This document shows, piece by piece, positions 1 through 9,784 of a stretch of 64,000 bases of DNA. Origin of the DNA: Tretioscincus oriximinensis (taxonomy: Eukaryota > Chordata > Lepidosauria > Squamata > Gymnophthalmidae); assembly GCA_022410635.1 (NCBI GenBank), contig JAJVDF010000002.1, positions 3,585,380 to 3,649,379 on the forward strand, in the 5' to 3' direction. The first letter of the stretch is position 1, and every line of letters starts with the position of its first letter. The position numbers and the translations under genes are program-made. The notes under the pieces were generated by a model, which made no database searches, was not told the DNA's origin, and worked only from the letters and a program-made list of their open reading frames with translations.

Positions 1-318
1 GCAAGAAAAAATAGAATAGAACTAATATTTTCACTATAATCCACAAAAACACAATGAGGAAGAGGAAGGGGAGGGAGGGAGGGAGGGAAGGAAAAAGGGG
101 GGAGGGATGAGGGGAGGGCAAAAAAGGGGAGGAGGGTGAGGGGGTGGGGATTGAACAAAGATATGTATATAAGAACATAACTCACAGCAGAATTATAGAG
201 ATAAATCATCTTCGACAACTAACAATGTAAATAATGTAACTGCTGTACTCAAAAATGTTACTATACTGTTTATGTTGAATTTTGTTTCCTGTGATAAAAT
301 ATAAAAAAAAAAAAAAAA
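1..318 (+). mobile_element. Probable L1 3' UTR and poly(A) end
   Basis: The first 150 bases are a purine tract rich in GGGA. An AT-rich stretch follows and ends in a 16-base A run near 302-318, with a second A run near 343-355. A G-rich polypurine tract ahead of an A-tail is a known hallmark of L1 3' UTRs, and L1 ORF2 remnants occur elsewhere in the window. The body would lie left of the window. No coding sequence is visible here, so the L1 assignment is an inference. A simple purine repeat next to an unrelated A-run is the alternative. Confidence 0.45.
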
Positions 319-589
319 GAATAAAGCTACAGTCAGTATTTGAAAAAAAAAAAAATGTAAAGGTTTCAAGAATCGCTTCACAACGTGGTATCTCTCTACC
401 TGATCTAACTTTTAACACAAGTGAAAGTGTAAAGTTTCCTTGATCAAAGGCGCCTTATCACTTAATAAAAAGATAAAAGTTGCCTTTCAAATGTCAGAGA
501 AGAAAGCATAGTGTGCAAGGAGCAGTAAGATGGCATTCAGCTCAGCGAACCTTCTCTACTTGCTGGCAGAGTTATTTTTAACTATGAAG

Positions 590-715
590 AGTAACTATTT
601 TACTCTATTTTACATCTTTTGATGATTTTGTTTTTATGATTTATGGTTTTATGATGACTTCTGGGTATAGGGTGGAATATAAATATAAGTAAGTTAGTAA
701 ATAAATATATTAATA
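590..715 (+). mobile_element. L2 LINE 3' tail fragment
   Basis: The segment ends in a GGGTATAGGGTGGAATATAAATATAAG-type terminus followed by AAATA repeats. This matches the 3' end of the large L2 at 37660-40065, which has a pyrimidine-rich stretch, then a gcc-ctg-ag..gggt..aggg block, then A/T tetramers. Only the last 125 bp or so survive. The following 690-745 bases are an AT-only simple repeat. Confidence 0.6.
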
Positions 716-929
716 TATTAATTAATATATATTAATATAATTAATTCAGAAACTGGATGTAAAATCAAAATAGAAGATTGAGAATGGAAAAATTATCTAG
801 CATCTTTTACTCTTTCCACAAATCTCAGGGAGAAAGGGAACTTTCTCTCAGGCTTCTGTACAAATGGTACTACACTCCAATACTAATGCATACAATAAAT
901 AACCACATTAGTCCTCTTTGTTCGCACAG

Positions 930-1320
930 TTGCTCTCAAAATGGGCACCTATATGCATACGTGGTAGGACCATCCAAAAATTAAAATTTTCTGGGAAATG
1001 GTACAAGATACACTCAGAAGAATTCCAAAACATAGGATAGACCTACTCCGTCATTTATTTTTCTGTCACTGTTTAAATAGAAATACAGATCCCTCTCTAA
1101 TCGAGATCTCTTAAAAACCTTGCTTATCGCAACCAAATTTCTTATGGCACAGCATTGGAAGGAGGTCCATCTGACGTCTAAGAAAGCATGGTCAACCAGG
1201 ACATGGACCTCTATTCTGAATGAATCAATACAAAATGAACAAAATAAAATGAGGGGATCTGAAGGGCAAACTGAATTCGCTAACAAGTGGGTGCTCTTCA
1301 TTAATATTGTATAGTCAGAG
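930..1320 (+). pseudogene. L1 ORF2 C-terminal remnant
   Basis: Translation around 950-1010 gives a decayed HxW-x-C type signature (HTW, stop, D-x-P-x-I-x-x-FWE) typical of the cysteine/histidine-containing C-terminus of L1 ORF2. Further on, the frame from 1120 reads LLIATKFLMAQHWKE, then a tryptophan-spaced tail ending KWVLFINIV, like the usual ORF2 C-terminal helices. Frame changes and stops separate the two parts, so it is dead. Two other L1 C-termini lie at 56995-57470 and 63571-64000. No poly(A) tail is seen right after it. Confidence 0.6.
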
Positions 1321-2116
1321 TCTTCATTATCTCCCTGAGCCTTCTTTCATAACAATAAACTTAATATATGGTTTTCATATCCACCATCAACAACTGTCTA
1401 GACCACGTGGTAGTTTTTAAATTTTTCCCTCTTCATTATGAAACGACCAAAAAAGTCTCAATTTTAATTACTTTGCTACATAAAATATTTATTGTTTGTT
1501 TGTTCTTGAACTACCAAAATGACAGAAATTACTTTTGTAATAAATTTATTGTTCATTGGAATTTTGAACAATAATAAATAATAAACAATAAAGCATTTTT
1601 TGTTACTTATATTGACCCACCCATTTTTAACTTTTGGTTTTTCTTTATATGTGGCCTTATTTTTAATCTTTTTTGTACACTGCTTGTTCCTTGTCAGCCC
1701 AGCATATTTATAAGTCTGATGACAGATTCCTCTGGCTACTCTGGGCAAGAGCTGCTAAGATGCAGAAATCACTAATGCAGAGAATCTCAAGATCCACCAA
1801 TTCGAAAGCAAGATGGAGTTTCTACAGAACTGCTGGACAAATGCCTGCTTACTGCTGCAACTCAAAACTTTATCTTCCCTTTATCTTTATATTCTAATCT
1901 GAATACTTGATCTGCTGCAGTAAAATACTTTTTCAAAGTCAATTGGAGGTCTTGCTTCCTATCAGGAAAGACTGCAGCCTTGAAGACAAATATTTAAAAG
2001 CAACGAATTTATTTTCTGAATCTGGGGACAAGGTTTTAGAGTTCAGTTGACTTCCCTCCAGAGCCCCAAACATAATGCAACCACAAATCACTATTTCAGA
2101 AACAAATCTTGAAAAG
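1321..2116. other. No recognisable gene or repeat
   Basis: This is AT-rich sequence with short ORFs that lack any recognisable domain. The stretch near 1560-1600 is a run of AATAATAAA-like words. I see no terminal repeats, RNA gene or splice-like exon. Confidence 0.4.
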
Positions 2117-2409
2117 TGTTAGGTACCTCCTATCCTATCTTTCTGCTCTCGCCATTTTTTTAACCTTTTCTCTTCTCTTTTGAATCGCCTTGCATGCTGG
2201 CGGGAGGTTTTCAGCAGGTGAATTATATCTCCTCATTGGCTACTGGGCGCCGAGAGGCAGCCCCNTCGACTTTGCTTTATAATGTAGTTTTCCCTGTCAC
2301 TTCCTGTTTTAACTTCTGACTTCTGGCTTTATTACTGGACTTAGCTTTTCAATAAACATCCTTCAACGAAACTGTTTATCTTTGTTATTCTTGGATTGAA
2401 GCTCTACAT
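2117..2409 (+). mobile_element. Possible solo LTR (weak)
   Basis: The stretch begins TGTTAGG and ends CTCTACA, giving TG...CA ends. It has a CT-rich centre and an AATAAA signal at about 2352, followed within 60 bp by a T-rich stretch. That order resembles the R-U5 part of an LTR. There is no matching target duplication at the flanks, no internal retroviral region and no second LTR. It could equally be unrelated sequence containing a poly(A) signal. Confidence 0.22.
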
Positions 2410-2572
2410 TACTAACAAAAAGGCGAAAACAAATGCTATTGCTATCATTCTCCTCTTTCTTTTTTTGCCTAAATGGATTTCAGTCATCTGAGAAGGCTTA
2501 TTGGACTTGCTCCTTATGCACCATGAATTTTTAACATGTCTCTTAACATCCAATAGGTATTCATCGGCCTGC

Positions 2573-2880
2573 CTAGAAGAAGAAGAACCGGGTTCTCATA
2601 CCCCGCTTTTCTCAACTTTCAAAGGGACTTAAAGCGGCTTACAAGGGTTTTTTCGCCCAAAGGTTTACATTCTATCTGCCCCACCAGGCTGTGGTGGTTC
2701 CCATTTATCTACTTGCAGTCAGTTGCAATTTGTTGCAATTCTTGCTTTTGAGTAGCTGGGTTGGGTAGAGCTACAGGCTAGGAGAAGGTGCTCACCCCTC
2801 CCCACGTCCGAAACAGGGCTTCAAAATCTGATCTCCCAGATCCATGAGATCAACTGAATGACTGAGCGATCTGTGCCTAG
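2573..2880 (-). mobile_element. SINE-A (tRNA-derived SINE), near full length
   Basis: On the minus strand it starts with a tRNA-like head (GGCACAGATCGCTCAGTC). It continues through the shared body with TAGCCTGTAGCTCTACCCAACCCAGC, then AAGCCGCTTTAAGTCCCTTTGAAAG, and ends in a run of CTTCTTCTTCTT (read as AGAAGAAGAA on the plus strand at 2576). The same head, body and tail order occurs at 7044, 11082, 17208 and 61850. It is a non-autonomous retroposon with internal Pol III promoter boxes and encodes nothing. Confidence 0.8.
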
Positions 2881-2937
2881 TATGGTATGGACAAGATGAA
2901 AAGCTTAATTTGCCTGTCATCTGCAGTGTATTCTTTA

Positions 2938-3178
2938 TATTCACGCCAGCCTAGTGATATGGTTAAAGTGTCAGATTTTTATCTCGAAGTTATCCTCTAC
3001 AAAAGCCAGCTGGGTAACCTTGGGCTAGTCAAAAGTTCTTTAGAGCTCTCCCAGCCCCACCTACTTCAAAAGGTGTATGTTGTGAGGAGGAGAAGAACAG
3101 AAGATGATGTAAGCCACTTTGACTCCCTTCAGGTTGAGAAAAGCAGGATATGAAAACCAATTATTCTTCCTCTTCCTC
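2938..3178 (+). mobile_element. SINE-B (Sauria-type SINE)
   Basis: The head reads GTGATATGGTTAAAGTGTCAG, resembling a tRNA A-box region. The body includes AGCTGGGTAACCTTGGGCTAGTC and CAGCCCCACCTACTTC. The tail is GTAAGCCACTTTGACTCCC..GAGAAAAGCAGGATAT and then a TTCTTCCTC run. This order is what I know from squamate Sauria-like SINEs. Further copies lie at 14795, 31537, 45786 and 60598. It is diverged and non-coding. Confidence 0.7.
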
Positions 3179-3316
3179 CTCCAAAACCTAATGACTGTCA
3201 GTACAATCCTGTGTTAACAGAACCAAAGAGCTAGTTTTGTTCTCCTTGCCCTCTTAGATGTTTTAGTCCTTGCTACGTCAGGGACATTGGCCTCAAAGAA
3301 TCAGCAGTAATTCTTA

Positions 3317-3658
3317 TTGATACATATAGGAACAAACGACACTGCAACACAGGATTTTGAAACTATCTGTAGAGATTTTAAGAATCTAGGCAGGAAAGTG
3401 AAGGAACTAGGAGCACAGGTAGTCTTCTCATCTATCCTCCCAGTGGATGGTCATGCAAGAAGAAGATGGAACAAGATTTTGAAGGTAAACAACTGGCTAC
3501 GATGGTGGTGCTACCAACAAGGATTTGGATTTCTAGANCACGGAGTGACCTACTTATATGATGGNCTCTTGGCAAGGGATGGGCTGCACCTTACAAGAAT
3601 GGGAAAGAATATTTTTGGAAGGCGTCTGGCATCACTCATCAGGAGAGCTTTAAACTAA
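3317..3658 (+). pseudogene. CR1 ORF1 C-terminal esterase-like domain
   Basis: The first complete codons give LIHIGTNDTA, matching the GxND block (block III) of SGNH/GDSL hydrolases. Near the end, DGLHLTRMGKNIFGRRL supplies the DxxH block with the catalytic Asp and His. Many CR1 ORF1 proteins carry such an esterase after an N-terminal zinc-finger or coiled-coil part. That N-terminal part, including the GDS block with the nucleophilic serine, is absent here, so the copy is 5' truncated. The stop after RRALN lies 47 bp before the first methionine of the endonuclease frame. Two ambiguous bases fall inside. Its exact role in retrotransposition is not settled. Confidence 0.75.
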
Positions 3659-3705
3659 AGCAGAAGGGGAAGGGAAGTAAAAGGGCAGGCAAACATGCAC
3701 AGCCA

Positions 3706-4495
3706 ATGAATGCAGAGGACAATCTTACTGGCCAAATAAAAAGAAAAGAACAAAGGCAAAACGTTTGGGAGAGACCCAGAGGAGACAAGCTAAATCACAA
3801 ACTAAAATGCTTCTACACCAATGCACATAGCATGGGAAACAAACAAGAAGAATTGGAGATGTTAATACAGGAAAATAAATATGATGTCATAGGCATTACT
3901 GAAACCTGGTGGGATGAGACACATGATTGCAATACAAAGCTTAGAGATTACAATTTATTTAAAAGAAATAGAATTCACAAAAGGGGAGGTGGTGTCGCGT
4001 TGTATGCTAGGGAAACATATACCTCCTCAGAGGTTCAAGTTTCAGAAAATGGAAGCTCTGTAGAAACCGTCTGGGTAAGAATACAAGGAGAGAAAAACAG
4101 AAAGGACACCATCGTGGGAGTTTATTATAGGCCTCCTGGACAAACAGAAGATATAGATGAACTCTTCCTACATCAGATGACTATGATCTCAAATAAACTT
4201 GATACAGTGATTATGGGAGATTTTAACTATCCAGACATTTGCTGGGAATCTCTCTCGGGCAAAACTCACGGGTCTACTAAATTTTAATCTTCTCTAGCTG
4301 ATAATTTTATCTGCCAAAAAGTGGAAGAAAAAACAAGGGGATCCGCTATCCTGGATCTAATACTTACCAACAAGGAGGAAATGGTTGACGAAGTAAGGGT
4401 GGCTGGGACCTTGGGCTGCAGTGACCATGCAATCATTGAATTCTATATAACAAAGGAGGAAGACCTGAGAGGACTCAGACTTCAAGACTAGATTT
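3706..4495 (+). pseudogene. CR1 ORF2 endonuclease domain, with stops
   Basis: The frame opens MNAEDNL and carries the AP-endonuclease-like motifs in order: YTNAHSMGNKQEEL (start of the domain), ITETWWDE (metal-binding E), RGGGVALY, VGVYYRPP, IMGDFNYPD (D-x-N), and then, after a stop at 4285, LDLILTN and [10 protein letters not shown] (SDH, catalytic Asp-His). This enzyme nicks the target DNA to prime reverse transcription. The stop at 4285 and others from 4488 on break it. The open part is 193 codons. Assignment to the CR1 group is secure by motif order and by the RT and 3' end downstream. Confidence 0.85.
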
Positions 4496-4659
4496 CAGAA
4501 GAGCAGATTCTGATGGACTCAGAAGGAGGGTAGGAAGAATCCAAGGACAGAAATGTCCAAGAAGGATGGGAAATCTTGCGAAATGAGATTCTAGAAGCAC
4601 AATCTTTAACAATTCCCCAAAGAAGAAAACACGGGAAGCATCTAAGGAGGCCACTGTGA

Positions 4660-5073
4660 TTGAACCCAAATCTTAATAACTTACTAAANAGGAAAAAAAT
4701 ACTGTTTATGAAATGGAAGAAGGGGGACATTTCTAAGGAAGAATATAAGGGAGTCTGCAGTAATTGTAGGGCAAGTGTCAGAAAAGCTAAAGCTGAATAT
4801 GAACTGAGTCTTGCAAGGAATGTAAAAAGCAATAATAAAGGGTTTTGGGGGTACATCAAAAGAAAAGCTAAAGATGCTATAGGAGTTCTACAGAGGGAAA
4901 ATGGTGAAATGATCAAAAACAATACTGAGAAAGCTGAACTTCTGAACACTTATTTTGCAACTGTTTTTTCTGAAAAAGGACATAAGAACATAAGAAGAGC
5001 CATACTGGATCAGGCCACAGCCCAGCTGGCCTTCATGCTGCTATTGAAGGAACAAAAGAATCAAAACACTTAA
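4660..5073 (+). pseudogene. CR1 ORF2 linker between endonuclease and RT, disrupted
   Basis: This lysine-rich open stretch (MKWKKGDISKEEYKG..VRKAKAEYELSLARN..GFWGYIKRK) is the usual CR1 connector before the reverse transcriptase. It ends TYFATVFSEKG, the normal lead-in to the RT domain. It is then interrupted by a short reversed CR1-B 3' end (4979-5033), after which the CR1 frame resumes in KEQKNQNT. A stop separates it from the RT frame at 5088. It has no catalytic motif of its own. Confidence 0.75.
4979..5033 (-). mobile_element. Micro-insertion: about 55 bp of CR1-B 3' end
   Basis: The plus strand reads ACATAAGAACATAAGAAG, then AGCCATACTGGATCAGGCC and ACAGCCCAGCT. This is the exact reverse complement of the last bases of CR1-B (compare 9945-10003). 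It sits inside CR1-A coding sequence between the FSEKG and KEQKNQNT codons. Such an extremely 5'-truncated copy is what target-primed reverse transcription leaves when synthesis stops early. No clear target duplication could be defined. Confidence 0.7.
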
Positions 5074-5087
5074 TAGACAGAGAAAAG

Positions 5088-6442
5088 GTGAGGGAACTCT
5101 TAGCTAATTTAAATGAATTCAGATCTCCAGGCCCAGATGAACTACATCCCAGGGTACTGAAGGAACTAGCAGAAGTAATAGCGGAACCACTTGCAGTGAT
5201 CTTTGAAAATTCATGNACAACAGGAGAAGTCCCAGTAGAATGGAGAAGGGCAAATGTTGTCCCTATCTTCAAAAAGGGTAAAAAGGTGGAACCAGGAAAC
5301 TACCGGCCTGTGAGTCTGACTTCAATACCAGGAAAGCTCCTTGAACAAGTTATAAAGCAGCATGTATGCCAGCACTTGGATATGAATGCAGTAATTAATC
5401 AGAGCCAACATGGATTTGTAACAAACAAGTCATGCCAGACTAATCTAATTTCCTTCTATGATAGAATTACCAAATGGGTTGATCAGGGAAATGCAGTAGA
5501 CGTGGTATATCTCGACTTCAGTAAAGCATTTGACAAAGTATCTCATTCCATCCTTATTGAAAAAATGGTCAAATACGGGATTGACAAAGCAACATATTTA
5601 TAAATGATCTAGATGAAGGAATTGAAGGAAAACTTATCAAATTTGCTGATGACACAAAAATAGGCAGTGTTGCTAATACTAAACAAGATAGAGATAGGAT
5701 TCAAAAAGATCTAGACAAACTTGAACAATGGGCTGAAACAAACAAAATGGTATTTAACAGAGAGAAATACAAGATCCTACATCTGGGCAAAAATAATGAA
5801 AACAGCACGTATAGAATGGGAGGAATATGTCTGAGCAGCAGCACAGGTGAAAAGGACCTGGGTGTTTTGGTGGATCACAGATTAAACATGAGTCAACAGT
5901 GTGAAGCAGCTGCGAAAAAGGCAAACACAATCCTGGGATGTATCAAGAAGGGCATAGAATCTCGCTCACGTGAAGTAATTATTCTTCTCTACAGTACTTT
6001 GGTACGACCACACTTGCAATACTGTGTTCAGTTCTGGGGGCCCCAATTTAAAAAGGACATTGATAAACTAGAGCAAGTACAAAAGAGAGTTACAAGGATG
6101 GTGAGTGGTCTGGAAACCATGTCCTATGAGGAACGGTTAAAGGATCTAGGGATGTTTAGTCTGCAAAACAGAAGACTGAGAGGAGACTTGATAGCTGTCT
6201 ACAAATATCTGAAGGTCTGTCACAGAGCAGAGGGATCAACATTGTTCTCATTAGCACATGGAAGGACTAGAAACAATGGAATGAAACTGCAAGGGAGTAG
6301 ATTTAAATTAGATATCAGAAAAAACTTTCTAACAGTCAGGGTGATAAACCAGTGGAACAGTTTGCCACAGGGGGTGGTGAGTTCGCCTTCCCTGGAAGTT
6401 TTCAAACAGAGACTGGACAGTCATCTGTCTGGGATGGTTTAA
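5088..6442 (+). pseudogene. CR1-A reverse transcriptase, internally deleted
   Basis: The first part (5088-5603) has SPGPDELHPRVLKEL, VVPIFKKGKK, NYRPVSLTSIPGK, QSQHGFVTNKSC and VYLDFSKAFDKV (first catalytic Asp). At about 5598 the sequence jumps from YGIDKA to FINDLDEG in another frame. About 55-60 codons are missing compared with CR1-B, including the PQGSVLGP block. The second part keeps FADDTK (the two catalytic aspartates) and the C-terminal region (LVRPHLQYCVQFWGP, KRVTRM, LRGDLIAVYK), with a stop at 6440. It cannot make an active enzyme. The following 70 bp is the CR1 3' UTR. Confidence 0.88.
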
Positions 6443-6515
6443 TGAATCCTGCATCGAGCAGAGGGTTGGACCCGATGACCCTGGAGGTCCCTTCCGACTA
6501 TGATTCTATGATTCT

Positions 6516-7043
6516 TATTTGAGATAGGTTCAAACACATAATTAGGATGCCACTGGGACAAAGCAAATGGAGCGTTTCCAACAATTTGAATTAGATAAGG
6601 TGGGAGGCCACAAGGCTTCTAAGCCTGCTTCAGTTGCCCTGAAAAATCAGGCTGACAGTAGCAGCAGCTAATAGGACAAGAGCAAGGAATTCTGAAAAAT
6701 CAGACCAGCAAGAAAGAAGGCAATGACAAGGAAAGGGGACCAGATAAAGTATTTTGATGTTGGGTACCCACCCAGTGTCTGTAACTAAAACCATATCATA
6801 AAATAGATGTACAAAAAAGAAATGAACAAACAAAGCTTTCCAAAAAACTGCTAAAAGCAAAAAAATACAAGTACAAAAATCTAAAATGTGTAAATTCAGT
6901 AAGACAAATATACTCCAAATAAAAAAATTATAAACCACTCTGGCCTTTTCCCAGGATATACTTCGCTTTGTGAGCCTGCTATCTATACTGTCATGTGGAA
7001 ACCCAAGCTCTCTCCCAAGATATAACCCAGAATAAGACTCAAA
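6516..7043. other. No recognisable gene
   Basis: Unassigned AT-rich sequence. The segment AGATATAACCCAGAATAAG at about 6998 is also found, diverged, near 27202 and 56222. It therefore belongs to some interspersed repeat that I cannot name. Confidence 0.35.
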
Positions 7044-7326
7044 AGAAGAAGAAGAATNGAGTTTTTATACCCCGCTCTTTTCCAGAGCAGCTTATAGGGT
7101 TAATTTTCTCCCAAAGGCTTACATCTTATTCTATCTTCCCCATTAAGTTAATGATAGTACTAATTTATCTAAATGATATGCAAATTATAAATTTGCATCT
7201 CTTTCGAATAGCTAAATTGCCTAGTGCTGCAGGCTAGTGGAAGGCCTCCCCACGTCCGACACAGGGCTTCAAAACCTGATCTCCCAGATGGAAGACCATC
7301 TTCTTAGCGACTGAGCCATTCATGCC
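7044..7326 (-). mobile_element. SINE-A, near full length
   Basis: The minus strand reads GGCATGAATGGCTCAGTCGC (A-box region) and ATCAGGTTTTGAAGCCC (B-box region), then the body through CACTAGCCTGCAGC, and ends TTCTTCTTCTT. The middle is more diverged than in the other copies, and one N falls in the tail. Confidence 0.75.
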
Positions 7327-7609
7327 TACAACTAAAGAATGTCCACAAGAAGTCAAGCATAAAGAACATGGCTTCCAAGTCTCTTCAAAGGATTCTGCAT
7401 GTGGCCAGACATTTTTCAACCATTAGAGCTCAGTGGTTCTAATGAAGTAAATGTCCCACAGTGAGAGTCACAACATTTGAAGAAAATGGGTGGCATTCGG
7501 TCATAATACAGACATATGTTGGTAAAAAGAGGCAACATATACAGCTTAAAGTACAGATGTATAAGCCAGAGTGTGTTTGGAGACACCCTGTGTTTATACA
7601 CTTGTAGCC

Positions 7610-7682
7610 AGGAGTTAGTAATACCTTAGAGACTAACAACAACAACAAAAAGATTGGTAGGTGAGCTTTCATAGATTAAGCT
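7610..7682 (+). repeat. Unclassified interspersed repeat fragment
   Basis: It contains CCTTAGAGACTAACAA and GTGAGCTTTCATAGATTAAG. Related words in one or the other orientation occur near 16600-16730, 24105-24180 and 61765-61845. This word pair is familiar from a reptile repeat with CTTTAGAGACTAACAAA and AAGCTTTCGTGG. I cannot name the family. It abuts the 5' truncation point of the CR1-B copy. Confidence 0.4.
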
Positions 7683-9784
7683 ACAGAGGAAATTTTCCCA
7701 AAATGAGGAAAATGGTAAAAAATAAAATAAAAGGGAAAGTGAGAAAAGTCCAGTCCCTTCAAAAAGCGTGGAAATTGTTTGTAAATACAATANTGGAAGC
7801 TCAAATAAAATGCATTCCCAAGAGAAGAAAGGGTTCTGCCAAGTCCAAGAAGACACCNGTATGGCTTACCTCTGCAGTAAAGGAAGTAATTAGAATGAAG
7901 AGAAGCTCATTTAAAAAGTGGAAGGCTTATCCTAGTGAGGGGAACAGAAGGGAGCACAAACTGTGGCAAACCAAATGCAAGGTGGTAGTGAGGGATGCGA
8001 AGAAAAGCTTTGAGGAGCACATTGCAAAGAATATTAAAAGAAATAATAAGGACTTTTTCAAATACATCAGAAATAAGAATCCTACCAGGAAAGCCGTTGG
8101 ACCACTCGACAGCAATGGACAAAAGGGCATAATTAAGGAGGACGTGGAGATTGCAGAGAGGTTAAATGAATTTTTTGCTTCAGTTTTCACTGAAGAAGAC
8201 AGAGGGAATTTACCCACAACAGATTTAGTTTTCTCAGAAAGAACACCAGAGGAATTGAACGGGATAGAGATAACAAGGGAGGAGGTCCTTGCTAGCCTAA
8301 ATAAGCTGAACATTTATAAATCCCCAGGGCCAGACGGCATTCACCCAAGAATTCTTAAAGAACTCAAATGCGAAATTGCCGAACTTCTAACCAAAATATT
8401 TAATCTTTCCTTAAGATCAGGCATAGTACCAATAGATTGGAAGGTAGCTAATGTAACACCAATCTTCAAAAAAGGATCCCGGAGTGATCCCGGAAATTAT
8501 AGACCAATCAGTTTAACATCAATTCCAGGTAAAGTGTTGGAAACCTTAATTAAGGACAAAATTACTAAACACATGGAGAAGCATGCATTGCTGAATGAAA
8601 CTCAGCATGGCTTTAGCAAAGGTAAATCATGCCTTACCAACTTGCTAGAATTCTTTGAGAATGTAAACAAACATGTAGATAAAGGGGATCCAGTTGATAT
8701 TGTGTATCTAGATTTTCAGAAGGCGTTTGATAAAGTCCCTCATCAAAGGCTTCTAAAAAAACTCCATACTCATGGTATAAGAGGACAGACTTTGTCCTGG
8801 ATTGGAAACTGGCTAAAAGATAGAAAACAGAGGGTAGTATTAAATGGACAGTTCTCTGAGTGGAAAGAGGTAAGAAGTGGGGTACCCCAGGGATCTGTAC
8901 TGGGACCCTTGCTTTTCAATATATTTATAAATGATCTGGATGCCGAGGTAAATAGTGAAGTAGCCAAGTTTGCTGACGACACTAAACTGTTCAGGGTAGT
9001 GAAAACTGAAAATGATTGTAAGGCACTCCAGAGTGATTTATTGAAATTGGGTGAGTGGGCATCAAAGTGGCAAATGCACTTCAGCTTAAGCAAGTGCAAG
9101 GTCATGCATATTGGGGCAAAGAACCCAAAATACTCCTACCACCTGATGGGAACCAAGCTTTCTGTGACTGAGCAAGAAAAGGATCTTGGGGTGTTAGTGG
9201 ACAATTCAATGAAAATGTCAACCCAGTGTGCAGCAGCTGCAAAAAAGGCAAATTCCATGTTGGGGATAATTAGGAAAGGAATCGAAAATAAGTCAGCAAA
9301 TGTTGTTTTGCCTCTTTATAAATCTGTGGTGAGGCCACATTTGGAATACTGTGTTCAATTCTGGTCACCACATCTCAAGAGGGATATTTTGGAACTGGAG
9401 AAGGTGCAGAAAAGGGCAACAAAAATGATCAAGGGTCTGGAGCACCTCCCTTACGAAGCAAGGCTGCAACGTCTGGGCCTCTTCAGCCTTGAAAGGAGAC
9501 GTTTGAGGGGTGATCTGATTGAAGTGTACAAAATCATGCATGGGATCGACAGGGTGAATAGAGAAAAAATGTTTTCTCTATCACACAACACAAGGACCAG
9601 AGGGCACTCCTTAAAACTGTTGGGTAGAAAAGTGAGAACAGACAAAGGGAAGTATTTTTTCACCCAGAGGGTCATCGGCCTGTGGAATTTACTTCCTGAA
9701 GAGGTANTGGTAGCTAACAGCTTGGATAGTTTCAAGACAGGACTAGACAGGTTTATGGACACTAAGGGTATAAATGGATACTAA
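7661..9784 (+). CDS. CR1-B ORF2, C-terminal 700 codons (reverse transcriptase)
   Basis: This is a 707-codon open frame whose first few codons come from flanking DNA, since element homology starts at about 7683. The methionine is therefore not a native start. Residues 1-200 are the basic linker. RT motifs follow: SPGPDGIHPRILKEL from residue 221, VTPIFKKGS, NYRPISLTSIPGK, QHGFSKGKSC, VYLDFQKAFDKV (catalytic D351), SGVPQGSVLGPLLFN, and FADDTK (D439, D440). The C-terminal region has VRPHLEYCVQFWSP and ends GLDRFMDTKGINGY. It would copy LINE RNA at a nicked target. The endonuclease domain is absent, so this copy alone cannot mobilise. Apart from three ambiguous bases the frame is intact, which indicates recent insertion. 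Confidence 0.9.
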   Translation: MSFHRLSYRGNFPKMRKMVKNKIKGKVRKVQSLQKAWKLFVNTIXEAQIKCIPKRRKGSAKSKKTXVWLTSAVKEVIRMKRSSFKKWKAYPSEGNRREHKLWQTKCKVVVRDAKKSFEEHIAKNIKRNNKDFFKYIRNKNPTRKAVGPLDSNGQKGIIKEDVEIAERLNEFFASVFTEEDRGNLPTTDLVFSERTPEELNGIEITREEVLASLNKLNIYKSPGPDGIHPRILKELKCEIAELLTKIFNLSLRSGIVPIDWKVANVTPIFKKGSRSDPGNYRPISLTSIPGKVLETLIKDKITKHMEKHALLNETQHGFSKGKSCLTNLLEFFENVNKHVDKGDPVDIVYLDFQKAFDKVPHQRLLKKLHTHGIRGQTLSWIGNWLKDRKQRVVLNGQFSEWKEVRSGVPQGSVLGPLLFNIFINDLDAEVNSEVAKFADDTKLFRVVKTENDCKALQSDLLKLGEWASKWQMHFSLSKCKVMHIGAKNPKYSYHLMGTKLSVTEQEKDLGVLVDNSMKMSTQCAAAAKKANSMLGIIRKGIENKSANVVLPLYKSVVRPHLEYCVQFWSPHLKRDILELEKVQKRATKMIKGLEHLPYEARLQRLGLFSLERRRLRGDLIEVYKIMHGIDRVNREKMFSLSHNTRTRGHSLKLLGRKVRTDKGKYFFTQRVIGLWNLLPEEVXVANSLDSFKTGLDRFMDTKGINGY

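Larger units (their letters stand above)
3300..6515 (+). mobile_element. CR1-A LINE, nearly full length but inactive
   Basis: In order, this element has an ORF1 esterase remnant (3317-3658), an apurinic-type endonuclease (3706-4495), a linker (4660-5073), reverse transcriptase (5088-5603, resuming 5600-6442), and a 3' UTR with GACCCTGGAGGTCCCTTCC and an ATTCTATGATTCT end. The last two are textbook CR1 3'-end features. The ORF1 N-terminus is missing. Internal stops, frameshifts, an internal deletion at about 5598 and a short antisense insertion at 4979-5033 show that it is dead. CR1 elements jump by target-primed reverse transcription using the octamer 3' end. Confidence 0.9.

Noticed and set aside
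193..418. Phe-rich minus-strand ORFs
   Set aside because: Translations of the A runs at the L1 3' end.
2117..2409. Endogenous retrovirus
   Set aside because: Only a weak LTR-like stretch; no gag/pol/env frame, no primer site and no paired LTR anywhere in the window.
7661..7682. Native start codon for the 707-codon ORF
   Set aside because: The first codons derive from flanking DNA; family homology begins at about 7683 and the protein normally starts far upstream in the endonuclease.
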